Below the pieces are notes generated by a model. That model was not told the DNA's origin and did no database searches. It saw only the letters and a list, made by a program, of their open reading frames with translations. Below, piece after piece: positions 15,619 to 23,792 of a stretch of 64,000 nucleotides of DNA (the first letter of the stretch is position 1; the number at the start of each line of letters is the position of its first letter). A program made the position numbers and the translations under genes. This stretch comes from Indioceanicola profundi (GTDB lineage: Bacteria > Pseudomonadota > Alphaproteobacteria > Azospirillales > Azospirillaceae): contig NZ_CP030126.1 in NCBI RefSeq assembly GCF_003568845.1, positions 1,825,001-1,889,000 on the forward strand, read 5' to 3'.

Positions 15619-17877
15619 ATGAAGACGCGTTTCAAAACCGGTGCGGCACTGCTCTATGCCGGTACCGCCCTGTTCACCATGCCGGCGGCCCTGCCCGCCC
15701 TGGCCCAGCAGGCGCCCGGCCTCGGCGGCCCGCTGGAGGAGATCGTCGTCACCGCCCGACGGCGTGAAGAGACGTTGCAGGATGTTCCGGTGGCCGTCAC
15801 CGCCTTCACCGCGGAAGCGCTGGAGAACCAGGGCGCCATCGACATCACGAACCTTCAGCAGTCGACTCCGAACCTGACGCTTCAAGTCGCGCGCGGCTCC
15901 AACTCCACCCTGATCTCCTTCATCCGCGGCGTCGGCCAGCAGGACCCGCTCTGGGGCTTCGAGCCGGGCGTCGGCCTGTACTTCGACGACGTCTATGTCG
16001 CCCGCCCCCAGGGCGCCGTGCTGGACATCTTCGATATCGAGCGGATCGAAGTGCTGCGCGGACCGCAGGGCACGCTGTATGGCCGCAATACCATCGGCGG
16101 CGCGGTCAAATACGTGACCCGCAAGATCGGCGACGAGGCCTCGCTGAGGGTCAAGGGCAATCTCGGCTCCTACGGGCAGCGGGACCTGATCGTGTCCGGC
16201 GGCCTGCCGATCAACAGCAAGGTCTCCATCGGCGCTGCCGGCGCGGTGCTGAAGCGGGACGGCTATGGCGAGAATGTCTCCACCGGTGCCGAGCACTACA
16301 ACAAGGATGTGCGCACCGGACGTTTGACGCTGGAGGCGACGCCGACCGACGCCCTGTTCTTCCGCCTGTCGGCTGACGCGACCCGGGACACCTCCGCCCC
16401 ACGGCACGGATACCGCCTCACCCCGACGCCGACCGGCGAAGCGCCGCTGGACGACATCTATGACACTCGCTCCGGCGCTGGCGACGAGAACAGCGTGGAG
16501 ACGCGCGGCATCTCCCTGCTGGGCGAGTGGAACGTGACCGACATGGTCACGCTGAAGAGCATCACGGCCTACCGCGACGGCAACACCGACACCATCATCG
16601 ACTTCGACGGCCTGCCGGAACCGATCCTGGACATCCCCGCCTTCTATGAGGACGACCAGTTCAGCCAGGAGTTCCAGGCCCTGTTCACCGGGGACCGCTG
16701 GCAGGGTGTTGCCGGCGTCTACTACATGGATGCGAACGCCGCGGGCGCGTTCGACACCGTCGTAGGCAATCTCGGTGTCACGATCCTGACCGCGGGTGAG
16801 GTGAAGACGGAAAGCTGGGCGGCCTTCGCCGATGTCAGCTACGACCTGACCGATGCCCTGTCCCTGTCCGTCGGCGCCCGCTACACGGAGGACACGAAAG
16901 AAGGCACCGTCTTCCGCGCCAACTATCTGGGCCTGCGCAGCCCCACCTTCGGCGGCAGCCAGACCGGCCCGCTGGGCGCTCCGCTGACCGACTACACCAA
17001 TGAGCGGACCTTCAGCGAGTTCACGCCGCGCGTGTCCCTGTCCTATGAACTGACGGACGACATCAACACCTATGCCAGCTTCAGCCAGGGCTTCAAATCC
17101 GGCGGCTTCGACATGCGTGGCGATGCGTCGCTGATCCCGACCACGACGGAAGGCTACGACCCCGAGACGGTGGACAGCTATGAGGTGGGCGTGAAGGGCG
17201 CCTTCTTCGATCGTCGTCTCCGGCTGAACCTCGCAGCGTTCTATGCCGACTACAAGAACATGCAGTTCACGCAGCAGACCCCGACGCTGACCGGCAACAT
17301 CGCCAGCGACGTCGGCAACGCCGGCCAGTCCACCATCAAGGGCGTGGAGCTGGAGGGCTTCGTTTCGCTGACACAGGATCTGAGCGCCAGCTTCTCGGTG
17401 GGCTGGATCGAACCGGAGTTCGAGGAATTCCGCACCTTCGTCCTCAACCCCGCCTTCGATCCCGCACAGCCGGCCGGACCGAGCAATCAGCAGTTCATCG
17501 AAGCCGACGTGTCCGACACCCGCGTCTTCCAGAACACGCCGGAATGGACCGGCAATCTGACGCTCACCTACAACCGGGACCTGGGCAACTACGGGTATCT
17601 GACGGTGACGGGCGCGGCCAGCTACCGCGACTCCTATTCGCTCTTCGAGACTCCGAACCCCCTGCTGGACGAGAACGGCTATACCCTGCTCGACCTGTCG
17701 CTGGTGTGGACGAACGAGGCGGAGAACATCAAGTTCGGGCTGCATGGCCGCAACTTGACGGATCAGGAATACCGGGTCGGCGGGTATGTCTTCCCCGGCG
17801 CCCTGTTCGGGAATTCCATCACCGCCTTCTACGGTCCGCCGCGCACCGTGACGGCCACGGTCGAATTCCTCTTCTGA
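15619..17877 (+). CDS. TonB-dependent outer-membrane receptor
   Basis: 752-residue receptor. Signal peptide (residues about 1-29, ending ALAQQ) is followed by the TonB box EEIVVTARRREE, then the plug domain with the RGVGQQ and VLRGPQGTLYGRNTIGGAV blocks, and a 22-strand beta-barrel ending in VEFLF with the C-terminal Phe typical of outer-membrane proteins. This type, common in sphingomonads, often imports large or hydrophobic organic molecules and not only siderophores. AGGAGGGAGG precedes the start. It sits 37 bases after the hydrolase gene, so the pair is probably one transcript, and a terminator follows. The ligand is unknown; the enzyme neighbours argue for a catabolic substrate. Confidence 0.92.
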   Translation: MKTRFKTGAALLYAGTALFTMPAALPALAQQAPGLGGPLEEIVVTARRREETLQDVPVAVTAFTAEALENQGAIDITNLQQSTPNLTLQVARGSNSTLISFIRGVGQQDPLWGFEPGVGLYFDDVYVARPQGAVLDIFDIERIEVLRGPQGTLYGRNTIGGAVKYVTRKIGDEASLRVKGNLGSYGQRDLIVSGGLPINSKVSIGAAGAVLKRDGYGENVSTGAEHYNKDVRTGRLTLEATPTDALFFRLSADATRDTSAPRHGYRLTPTPTGEAPLDDIYDTRSGAGDENSVETRGISLLGEWNVTDMVTLKSITAYRDGNTDTIIDFDGLPEPILDIPAFYEDDQFSQEFQALFTGDRWQGVAGVYYMDANAAGAFDTVVGNLGVTILTAGEVKTESWAAFADVSYDLTDALSLSVGARYTEDTKEGTVFRANYLGLRSPTFGGSQTGPLGAPLTDYTNERTFSEFTPRVSLSYELTDDINTYASFSQGFKSGGFDMRGDASLIPTTTEGYDPETVDSYEVGVKGAFFDRRLRLNLAAFYADYKNMQFTQQTPTLTGNIASDVGNAGQSTIKGVELEGFVSLTQDLSASFSVGWIEPEFEEFRTFVLNPAFDPAQPAGPSNQQFIEADVSDTRVFQNTPEWTGNLTLTYNRDLGNYGYLTVTGAASYRDSYSLFETPNPLLDENGYTLLDLSLVWTNEAENIKFGLHGRNLTDQEYRVGGYVFPGALFGNSITAFYGPPRTVTATVEFLF

Positions 17878-17895
17878 TGATATGAATACCGCGGT

Positions 17896-17925
17896 GCCCG
17901 GGCCTTTCAGGTCCGGGCGTCTTTT
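17896..17925 (+). terminator. Intrinsic terminator after the TonB receptor gene
   Basis: GCCCGGGCC, loop TTTCA, then GGTCCGGGC: a 9-bp stem with one G-T pair, directly followed by GTCTTTT. It is a good rho-independent terminator 19 bases after the receptor stop codon and 27 bases before the MFS gene. The MFS gene therefore needs read-through or its own promoter. Confidence 0.8.
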
Positions 17926-17951
17926 CCGTTCCAGGCCCAGAGGACCCGTAC

Positions 17952-19286
17952 ATGGCCGATACCGTGATCCGCACTGCGGAGGAGAAGTCGGAGCGCAGCT
18001 ATCGCAGCTATGTGCTGGTGGTCCTGCTGCTCGTCTACATCTTCAACTTCATCGACCGGCAGATCATCGGCATCCTGGCCCCAGTCATCAAGGCGGAGCT
18101 GGGCCTGTCCGACACCCAGCTGGGACTGATGGGCGGACTGGCCTTCGCCCTGTTCTATACGGGTCTCGGCATTCCCATCGCCATGCTGGCCGACCGGTAC
18201 AGCCGGGTCCGGATCATCACTTGGTCGCTGGCGATCTGGAGCGGCTTCACCGCCATCTGCGGCTTCGCCCAGAATTTCTGGCAGCTCTTCCTGGCCCGCG
18301 TCGGCGTCGGCGTCGGCGAGGCAGGCGGCGTGGCCCCGGCCTATTCCCTGATTTCCGACTATTTCCCGGCCAGCGAGCGCGGGCGCGCCATGGCCGTGTT
18401 CAGCTTCGGCATCCCGCTGGGATCGGCCGCCGGCATCCTGTTCGGCGGGCTGATCGCCGCCTATATCGACTGGCGCAGCGCCTTCATGGTGGTCGGGCTG
18501 GCCGGTCTTGTCCTGGCTCCCCTGCTGCGCTTCACCGTGCGGGAGCCGGTGCGTGGGCGCTTCGACCCGCCGACCGCGCGGGCTGCCGCCCCGTCCATCG
18601 GGGAGGTGCTCAGGGTCCTCTCAACCAAGCGCAGCTTCTGGTTCATCTCCTTCGGCGCCTCTTGCAGCTCCATTATGGGCTACGGGCTGATCTTCTGGCT
18701 TCCCAGCTTCTTCAAGCGCAGCTACCCCGCCGAACTTCAGCAGCTTGCCAGTGCCGTCGGATTCGGCGAGGGCGTGGACCTCACGCTGGTGGGCACGTCG
18801 CTGTTCTTCGGCAGCATCATCCTGCTGGGCGGCGTGCTGGGCGTCTGGATGGGCGGCTATCTGGCGGACAAGCTGGGCCATGCCCGCAAGGCCGCCTATG
18901 CGCTGGTACCCGCCGGCGCCTTCGCCCTGGCGATCCCGCTGTTCGGTGCCGGCATCCTGGCGCCGAACCTGCTGGCGGCGTTCCTGCTGTTCCTGATTCC
19001 CCAGGCCCTCAGCCTCGTCTGGCTGGGCCCCGTGCTCTCCGCCATCCAGGGGCTGGTGGCGCCGTCCATGCGGGCGACGGCCTCGGCCACCTTTCTGTTC
19101 ATCAACAATCTGCTCGGCATCGGCTTCGGCACCTTCTTCCTGGGCCGCCTGTCCGACTTCCTGATCCCCCGTTACGGGGCGGAGTCGCTGCGCTACTCCA
19201 TCCTGATCGGGCTGGTCTTCTATGTACTGGCCGCTCTCTTCCTCTTCCTGGCCTCCCGCCGGTTGGACAGGGACTGGCACCGGTAG
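17952..19286 (+). CDS. Major facilitator superfamily transporter
   Basis: 444-residue inner-membrane carrier with about 12 transmembrane segments, of the spinster-like/anion-symporter MFS type. Visible are the first helix VLLLVYIFNFIDRQIIGIL and the loop 2-3 motif GIPIAMLADRYSR, the MFS signature between helices 2 and 3. A second-half repeat GVLGVWMGGYLADKLGHAR is also present. Such carriers often sit in sphingomonad catabolic clusters next to a TonB receptor and carry organic acids or lipids. AGAGGA precedes the ATG. A terminator lies between the receptor and this gene, but 68 bases later the amidohydrolase gene begins on the same strand, making MFS-amidohydrolase-racemase a likely sub-operon for inner-membrane uptake and first cleavage. 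Confidence 0.9.
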   Translation: MADTVIRTAEEKSERSYRSYVLVVLLLVYIFNFIDRQIIGILAPVIKAELGLSDTQLGLMGGLAFALFYTGLGIPIAMLADRYSRVRIITWSLAIWSGFTAICGFAQNFWQLFLARVGVGVGEAGGVAPAYSLISDYFPASERGRAMAVFSFGIPLGSAAGILFGGLIAAYIDWRSAFMVVGLAGLVLAPLLRFTVREPVRGRFDPPTARAAAPSIGEVLRVLSTKRSFWFISFGASCSSIMGYGLIFWLPSFFKRSYPAELQQLASAVGFGEGVDLTLVGTSLFFGSIILLGGVLGVWMGGYLADKLGHARKAAYALVPAGAFALAIPLFGAGILAPNLLAAFLLFLIPQALSLVWLGPVLSAIQGLVAPSMRATASATFLFINNLLGIGFGTFFLGRLSDFLIPRYGAESLRYSILIGLVFYVLAALFLFLASRRLDRDWHR

Positions 19287-19354
19287 GACGCCTCCCATTC
19301 AGCACCGGATCGTGTAGCATCGCGCCCCGACCTTCCGGCTATGGAGCGCCACAC

Positions 19355-20599
19355 ATGTCCACCACCCTGTTCCTTGGCGGCCTGATTTTCGACGGCACCA
19401 ACCCGGTGCGGGAGGGTTGGGCCGTGCTGGCGGAGGGCGGCCGCATCCGCCGCGTGGCCCCGCTGGCGGAGTTCGACGGCTATGCCGGGACGCGGGTGGA
19501 TACGGCCGGCTGCACCCTGATGCCGGGCCTGATCGACTGCCATGTGCATCTGAACATGGGAGCGCAGGATAATGTGGTGGGCCTGCTGCGCGACATGCCG
19601 GCGGGCGAGCTGACGCTCCATACGCTGGAGAATGCGCAGGCCACGCTGGCGGGCGGCATCACCGCCCTGCGCGACCTCGGCGGGCGCGACTATGTGGAGA
19701 TGGATGTCCGCGACGCCATCAAGGCCGGGCGCTATATCGGCCCCACCCTGCGCTGTGCTGGGCGCGTCGTCTGCATGACCGGCGGGCACGGCCACTGGAT
19801 CGGGATCGAGGCCGACGGGACGGATGCGGTCGCGCGGGCGGTGCGCCTGAACGTCAAGCATGGCGCCGACTGCATCAAGATCATGGCGACGGGCGGGGTG
19901 CTGACCCCCGGCGTCGATCCGCTGGCCGCCCACTTCACGGCGGAGGAGATCGCCTCCGCCGTCCGCACCGCCCACGGGCTGGGGAAGCACACGGCCTCGC
20001 ACGCGCAGGGAGCCGCCGGCATCCGGAATGCGGTCACTGCCGGGATCGACAGCATCGAGCACGGGTTCGAGCTGACCGACGACATCATCGCGGAGATGCT
20101 GGCCCGCGGCACCTATCTGGTCGCCACCCTGGCCGCCGCCCGCAACCTGCTGGCCAATCCGGAGCGGCTGCCCGCCTATGTGCGGGAGAAGATCCAGCGC
20201 TTCGGGGCCATGCATGCCGACAGCTTCCGCCGCTATGCCAAGGCCGGCGGCAAGGTGGCAATGGGAACCGATGCCGGCACGCCCGCCAACCGCCATGGGG
20301 AGAATGCCCAGGAGCTGGCCCACATGGTGGATCTGGGCCTTCCCCCGCTGGAAGCGCTGCGCGCCGGCACCTCCCATGCCGCCGACCTGCTGGACCTGCC
20401 CGATGCCGGCCGGCTCCGGGACGGGGCCGCCGCGGACCTGCTTCTGGTGGAGGGCAATCCGGAGCAGGACATCAGCATGGCAGCGGACCGCAGCAACCAC
20501 CGCTGCATCTGGAAGGGCGGTATCGACGTCCGGGCCGTTCTGGGCGCACTTGCCTCCCGCCCCGGTGCGCCGGCCTTCGCGGCACAGCCCGGCTTCTGA
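19355..20599 (+). CDS. Metal-dependent amidohydrolase (imidazolonepropionase-like)
   Basis: 414-residue amidohydrolase of the imidazolonepropionase/prolidase-like group, a TIM-barrel with a binuclear metal site. Candidate ligands: His63 and His65 (DCHVHL), a carbamylated Lys175 (CIKIMATGG), His216, His236 (SIEHG) and Asp306 (GTDAG). All are present, so it should be active. Family members cleave amide, dipeptide, lactam or related bonds (for example Xaa-Pro dipeptides, ochratoxin A), so the substrate cannot be named. No signal peptide is seen; it is cytoplasmic. GGAG lies 9 bases before the ATG. It ends 4 bases before the racemase gene, suggesting tight co-expression, and would release a carboxylic acid or amine from the imported compound. 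Confidence 0.9.
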   Translation: MSTTLFLGGLIFDGTNPVREGWAVLAEGGRIRRVAPLAEFDGYAGTRVDTAGCTLMPGLIDCHVHLNMGAQDNVVGLLRDMPAGELTLHTLENAQATLAGGITALRDLGGRDYVEMDVRDAIKAGRYIGPTLRCAGRVVCMTGGHGHWIGIEADGTDAVARAVRLNVKHGADCIKIMATGGVLTPGVDPLAAHFTAEEIASAVRTAHGLGKHTASHAQGAAGIRNAVTAGIDSIEHGFELTDDIIAEMLARGTYLVATLAAARNLLANPERLPAYVREKIQRFGAMHADSFRRYAKAGGKVAMGTDAGTPANRHGENAQELAHMVDLGLPPLEALRAGTSHAADLLDLPDAGRLRDGAAADLLLVEGNPEQDISMAADRSNHRCIWKGGIDVRAVLGALASRPGAPAFAAQPGF

Positions 20600-20603
20600 C
20601 CCG

Positions 20604-21710
20604 ATGGCGGCGGAGAGGACGGGGTCGCTGACGGGGCTGCGCGTGCTGGAGTTCGCCGCCATCGGCCCGGTTCCCTATGCCGCCATGCTGCTGGCCGATT
20701 TCGGGGCGGATGTGGTGCGGGTGGACCGGCCGGATGCCAAACTCAGCCATCCCTTCGGCGCATTCGACCGGGGCCGCCGCTCCATCGCCCTGGACCTGAA
20801 AAGCCCGGGCGACATGGAAACCGCGTTGCGCCTGATGGACAGGGCGGACATGGTCGTCGAGGGGTTCCGGCCCGGCGTGATGGAGCGGCTGGGGCTCGGG
20901 CCGGAGGTGGCGCTGGCCCGCAATCCACGGCTGGTCTATGGCCGCATGACCGGCTGGGGCCAGTCAGGGCCGCTGGCGGACAAGGCGGGGCACGACATCA
21001 ACTATCTGGCCCTGACGGGCGCTCTGGCCGCGATCGGTCCGAAGGATGGCAAGCCGGTGCCGCCGTTGAACTTGGTGGCGGATTTCGGCGGCGGGTCCAT
21101 GTTCCTGATCTTCGGCCTGCTGGCGGCTCATATCGAGGCGCAGCGGTCGGGCAAGGGACAGGTGGTGGACGCCGCCATGGTGGATGGCGCTTCCTCCCTG
21201 ATGTCCCTGTTCCACTGGATGGGCCGGGCAGGAGCGTGGACCCCGCGCCGGGGGGAGAACCTGCTGGACGGCGGCGCCCCATTCTACACGACATATGAAT
21301 GCGCGGACGGCAGGCATGTGGCGCTGGGCGCGTTGGAGCCGGAATTCTGGGCCGAGTTCCGCCGGTTGGCCGGGCTGAGCGATCCCTTGTTCGACCGCTA
21401 TATGGATCGGTCCAACTGGGCCGAGATCGGCCAGCGCCTGACCGATCTGTTCCGGACCAGGACGCGGGACGAATGGGCCGCCCTGATGCAGGGCAGCGAC
21501 GCCTGCCTGACGCCCGTATTGACGCTGGAGGAAGCCGCCAGCCACCCGCACATGCAGGCGCGCGGCACGCTAGATGAGGCGGCCGGCATGACCCAGCCCG
21601 CCCCGGCCCCCCGCCTGTCCCGCACCCCCGGCGGCATCGCCTCCGGCCCGGCCAAGCCGGGCGCGCATACGGATGAGGTGCTGAAGGATTGGGGCGTGAA
21701 GCCGGCGTGA
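20604..21710 (+). CDS. Alpha-methylacyl-CoA racemase / class III CoA-transferase
   Basis: 368-residue member of CoA-transferase family III, closest in form to alpha-methylacyl-CoA racemase. Active-site blocks are visible: His130 in [14 protein letters not shown] and Asp160 in VADFGGGSM, the pair that acts as acid/base in the mycobacterial racemase. The usual [12 protein letters not shown] and [15 protein letters not shown] blocks are also present. It epimerises C2 of 2-methylacyl-CoAs so that beta-oxidation can proceed. CoA-transferase activity is the alternative, but those enzymes carry a nucleophilic Asp in a different local context. It is the last rightward gene of the island and converges on the PepSY-ferredoxin gene 6 bases later. 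Confidence 0.87.
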   Translation: MAAERTGSLTGLRVLEFAAIGPVPYAAMLLADFGADVVRVDRPDAKLSHPFGAFDRGRRSIALDLKSPGDMETALRLMDRADMVVEGFRPGVMERLGLGPEVALARNPRLVYGRMTGWGQSGPLADKAGHDINYLALTGALAAIGPKDGKPVPPLNLVADFGGGSMFLIFGLLAAHIEAQRSGKGQVVDAAMVDGASSLMSLFHWMGRAGAWTPRRGENLLDGGAPFYTTYECADGRHVALGALEPEFWAEFRRLAGLSDPLFDRYMDRSNWAEIGQRLTDLFRTRTRDEWAALMQGSDACLTPVLTLEEAASHPHMQARGTLDEAAGMTQPAPAPRLSRTPGGIASGPAKPGAHTDEVLKDWGVKPA

Positions 21711-21716
21711 GCCCGT

Positions 21717-22703
21717 TCAGGGCAGCCGGGCGCAACTGCCCGGCGCAACCGCATGCTGGCAGGCAAGCCGCACGCCCTGGTCCAGGCGGCGCTGGGGGAT
21801 GCGGCGGCGATCCGCCTCGCAAGCGGCTGGGGCCGGGTCCAGGGTGATGCGGCAGCGGCCACAGTCCCCCACCCCGCCGCATTCGGACGGCAGTGCGGTT
21901 CCCGTGGCGGCCAAGGCCTCGAACCAGCTCTTCCCGGCCGGAAGGTCGACCGCCTGCCCCTCACCGAACGGGCCGCCGGTGAGCCGCGCCGGAACCGCAA
22001 CCTGCCGGCGGAGGACGAACCGGTCCCTCAGCAGGCCGGCAGGCAGCATCACCAGCCCGGTCAGGGCCAGCCATGTAGCGGCAATCGCGGCGGCGATGAT
22101 CAGCGGATGGTTAAAGTCCTCCCGCCCCCGGTAATCCATGATGTGCAGCATCCAGGCGATGTCGAACAGCCGCCAGGAATCGGTCCTGTGGGCCAGGATG
22201 CGGCCGGTGCCGCCATCCACATAGACCGCCGTGGCGTCCTCATCCGCGAAATCCACGCGCCAGACCGGTCCTTCATGCTTGCGCAGCTCCTGCACCGGCG
22301 CCGTCAGGGCCGCAACGCCCGACACCGGCCCCGGACCGGCATATCCAGCGCGCGCGATCTCCAGCGCAAGCGCCTCATCCACCGCCACCGGGGAGAGGTC
22401 CTCGGCTGACAGGAGCCGCAAGGTCCCGTCCGGCAGCACCGCCTCATACACCCAGCGGTCCAGCAGGGGGCGGAGACGCAGCGACCGGACTTCCGGCCTC
22501 CCCAGCGCCGCTGGAAGCGCCGACAGCTCCGCTACAGGCTGGGTGCGGCCCAGAACGGGAGCCGGCTGCGGGCGGGAGACGGAATGGCCGGACACTGCCT
22601 GATGGTCCAGCAGGGACATCACCGCCCCGCTTCCCACCCAGGCGAGGAGCTGCAGTCCCACCAGCAGCCCCAGCCATTTGTGGATGGCGCGCAGGGTCCT
22701 CAT
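21717..22703 (-). CDS. PepSY membrane protein fused to a [2Fe-2S] ferredoxin domain
   Basis: 328 residues. First transmembrane helix (residues about 10-32) with His8 just before it, a periplasmic PepSY-type region, and a second helix (about 200-222) preceded by WMLHIMDY with His187. After it a C-terminal domain carries Cys275, Cys281, Cys284 and Cys315 in the CGGVGDCGRC pattern of NqrF-like [2Fe-2S] ferredoxins. The topology puts the ferredoxin in the cytoplasm and the PepSY part in the periplasm. His8 and His187 could ligate haem, as in FoxB-type ferrisiderophore reductases, so the protein may move electrons from the cytosol to the periplasm. It overlaps its paralogue upstream by 4 bases. 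Function is inferred; no enzyme partner is encoded nearby. Confidence 0.85.
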   Translation of the reverse strand: MRTLRAIHKWLGLLVGLQLLAWVGSGAVMSLLDHQAVSGHSVSRPQPAPVLGRTQPVAELSALPAALGRPEVRSLRLRPLLDRWVYEAVLPDGTLRLLSAEDLSPVAVDEALALEIARAGYAGPGPVSGVAALTAPVQELRKHEGPVWRVDFADEDATAVYVDGGTGRILAHRTDSWRLFDIAWMLHIMDYRGREDFNHPLIIAAAIAATWLALTGLVMLPAGLLRDRFVLRRQVAVPARLTGGPFGEGQAVDLPAGKSWFEALAATGTALPSECGGVGDCGRCRITLDPAPAACEADRRRIPQRRLDQGVRLACQHAVAPGSCARLP

Positions 22704-23416
22704 GCCGCATCCCCCTGCGCCCGGCCCCGCCACAGCCGCAGGATCAGCAGCCCTGCCCCGGCCAGCGACAGGGCCAGCGCCGCCAGGGTCGCCACGCGGA
22801 GGAGCGTGTTGTTCACATTCTCCCGCGCCTCGTAATCCATGATGTGCAGCATCCAGACGAAGTCGAACAGCCGCCACAGCTCATGCCGGCGGGTCACCAG
22901 CTCGCCCGTCGCGGCGGAGAGATAGAGGGTCGGCCTGTTCCAATGGTCGAATTCCACCCGCCAGATCGGGGCCGCACGGCCGCGGATTTCGTCCGGGATG
23001 TCCCGGAGGAGTTCGGCCCTGGCGATGGCATGGCTGCCAGCATAGAAGGAGGCGGCAATGCGGCGGATGTCCGCCTCGTCCGGCCAGGAAAGCTCCTGCC
23101 CGGTAGTGGGGTCCAGCACGGCCTGACCGCGGGAATGATCGACCACGAGGAAGCTTCCGCCAGCCACGCTGCCGAGGCGCAACCCCGTGATCGCGCCGTA
23201 GTGGCTGCGCAACGCCCTGACATCGGTGCCCAGCCCGTCCAGGCGGATGGACGTCGGCTCGTCCGGGCGGATCAGATGATCGCCATGGATGGTGTCGATG
23301 CTGATGGCGGTCATGTAGAGCCCGCTGACCGTCCATATCGCCGCCTGTACGCCGACCAGAAGCGCCAGCCACACATGCCAGCGCCGCCACCGCCGGACCG
23401 CACCACCCTGATTCAT
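22700..23416 (-). CDS. PepSY-domain membrane protein, partner of the ferredoxin fusion
   Basis: 238 residues. ATG 23416 is preceded by a G-rich GGGGCGGGG; a start further upstream (TTG) is unlikely. His14 lies at the start of the first membrane helix (RRWHVWLALLVGVQ), a PepSY-like periplasmic region follows, then the LWRLFDFVWMLHIMDY block with His191 and a second membrane helix (about 203-228). The same block occurs in the next gene, so the two are paralogues and probably form a heteromer. PepSY membrane proteins in this arrangement are linked to siderophore-iron reduction; no ferredoxin part is present here. A TonB receptor and an RHH gene lie upstream on the same strand. Confidence 0.85.
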   Translation of the reverse strand: MNQGGAVRRWRRWHVWLALLVGVQAAIWTVSGLYMTAISIDTIHGDHLIRPDEPTSIRLDGLGTDVRALRSHYGAITGLRLGSVAGGSFLVVDHSRGQAVLDPTTGQELSWPDEADIRRIAASFYAGSHAIARAELLRDIPDEIRGRAAPIWRVEFDHWNRPTLYLSAATGELVTRRHELWRLFDFVWMLHIMDYEARENVNNTLLRVATLAALALSLAGAGLLILRLWRGRAQGDAA

Positions 23417-23491
23417 CCCCGCCCCGCTGACGCCCGATGTCCCCTGCCCCACAATCCTCCGCCGAGGTCGCGGTGACAAGTGCGGCAGGAG

Positions 23492-23695
23492 CTACCGGCC
23501 ACGGACGGCGTTCAGGACCCAGACCCGGATCGCGCTGGACAGGTTTCCCTCCCGCTCCCGGTCGATCTGCTCCACCAGGGCTGAAACGGTGGTGCCGCGG
23601 GCGGCTGCCAGTTCCTTCAACGCCTCCCAGAACTCCGCCTCCAGCGTCACGCTGGTGGGGTGGCCGGCAATCATCAGGGAGCGCTTCTTGATCAT
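23492..23695 (-). CDS. Ribbon-helix-helix (RHH_4-type) protein
   Basis: 67-residue protein beginning MIKKRSLMIAGHPTSVTLE, then EFWEALKELAAARG and EGNLSSAIRVWVLN. This is the RHH_4 form common in alphaproteobacteria, a small dimeric DNA-binding fold with the basic strand at the N-terminus. ATG 23695 fits the family start; the ATG further upstream adds a non-matching tail. Regulatory targets are unknown. It lies between the TonB receptor and the PepSY pair on the same strand, so it may regulate that set, although RHH_4 proteins are often free-standing. Confidence 0.85.
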   Translation of the reverse strand: MIKKRSLMIAGHPTSVTLEAEFWEALKELAAARGTTVSALVEQIDREREGNLSSAIRVWVLNAVRGR

Positions 23696-23792
23696 GGCGG
23701 GTGGTGTGCCCTGCAAGGGTAAAGCAACAGAGGAGACGCGTTCCCAACGGGCGCTGAAGAGACGCGAAAGCAACTAGCGCCGCCCCGACACT

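Noticed and set aside
21725-21744. 7-bp hairpin (GCCGGGC / GCCCGGC) where the racemase and ferredoxin genes converge
   Set aside because: It lies inside the coding end of the ferredoxin domain, has no T tract, and is not stronger than random GC-rich stems.
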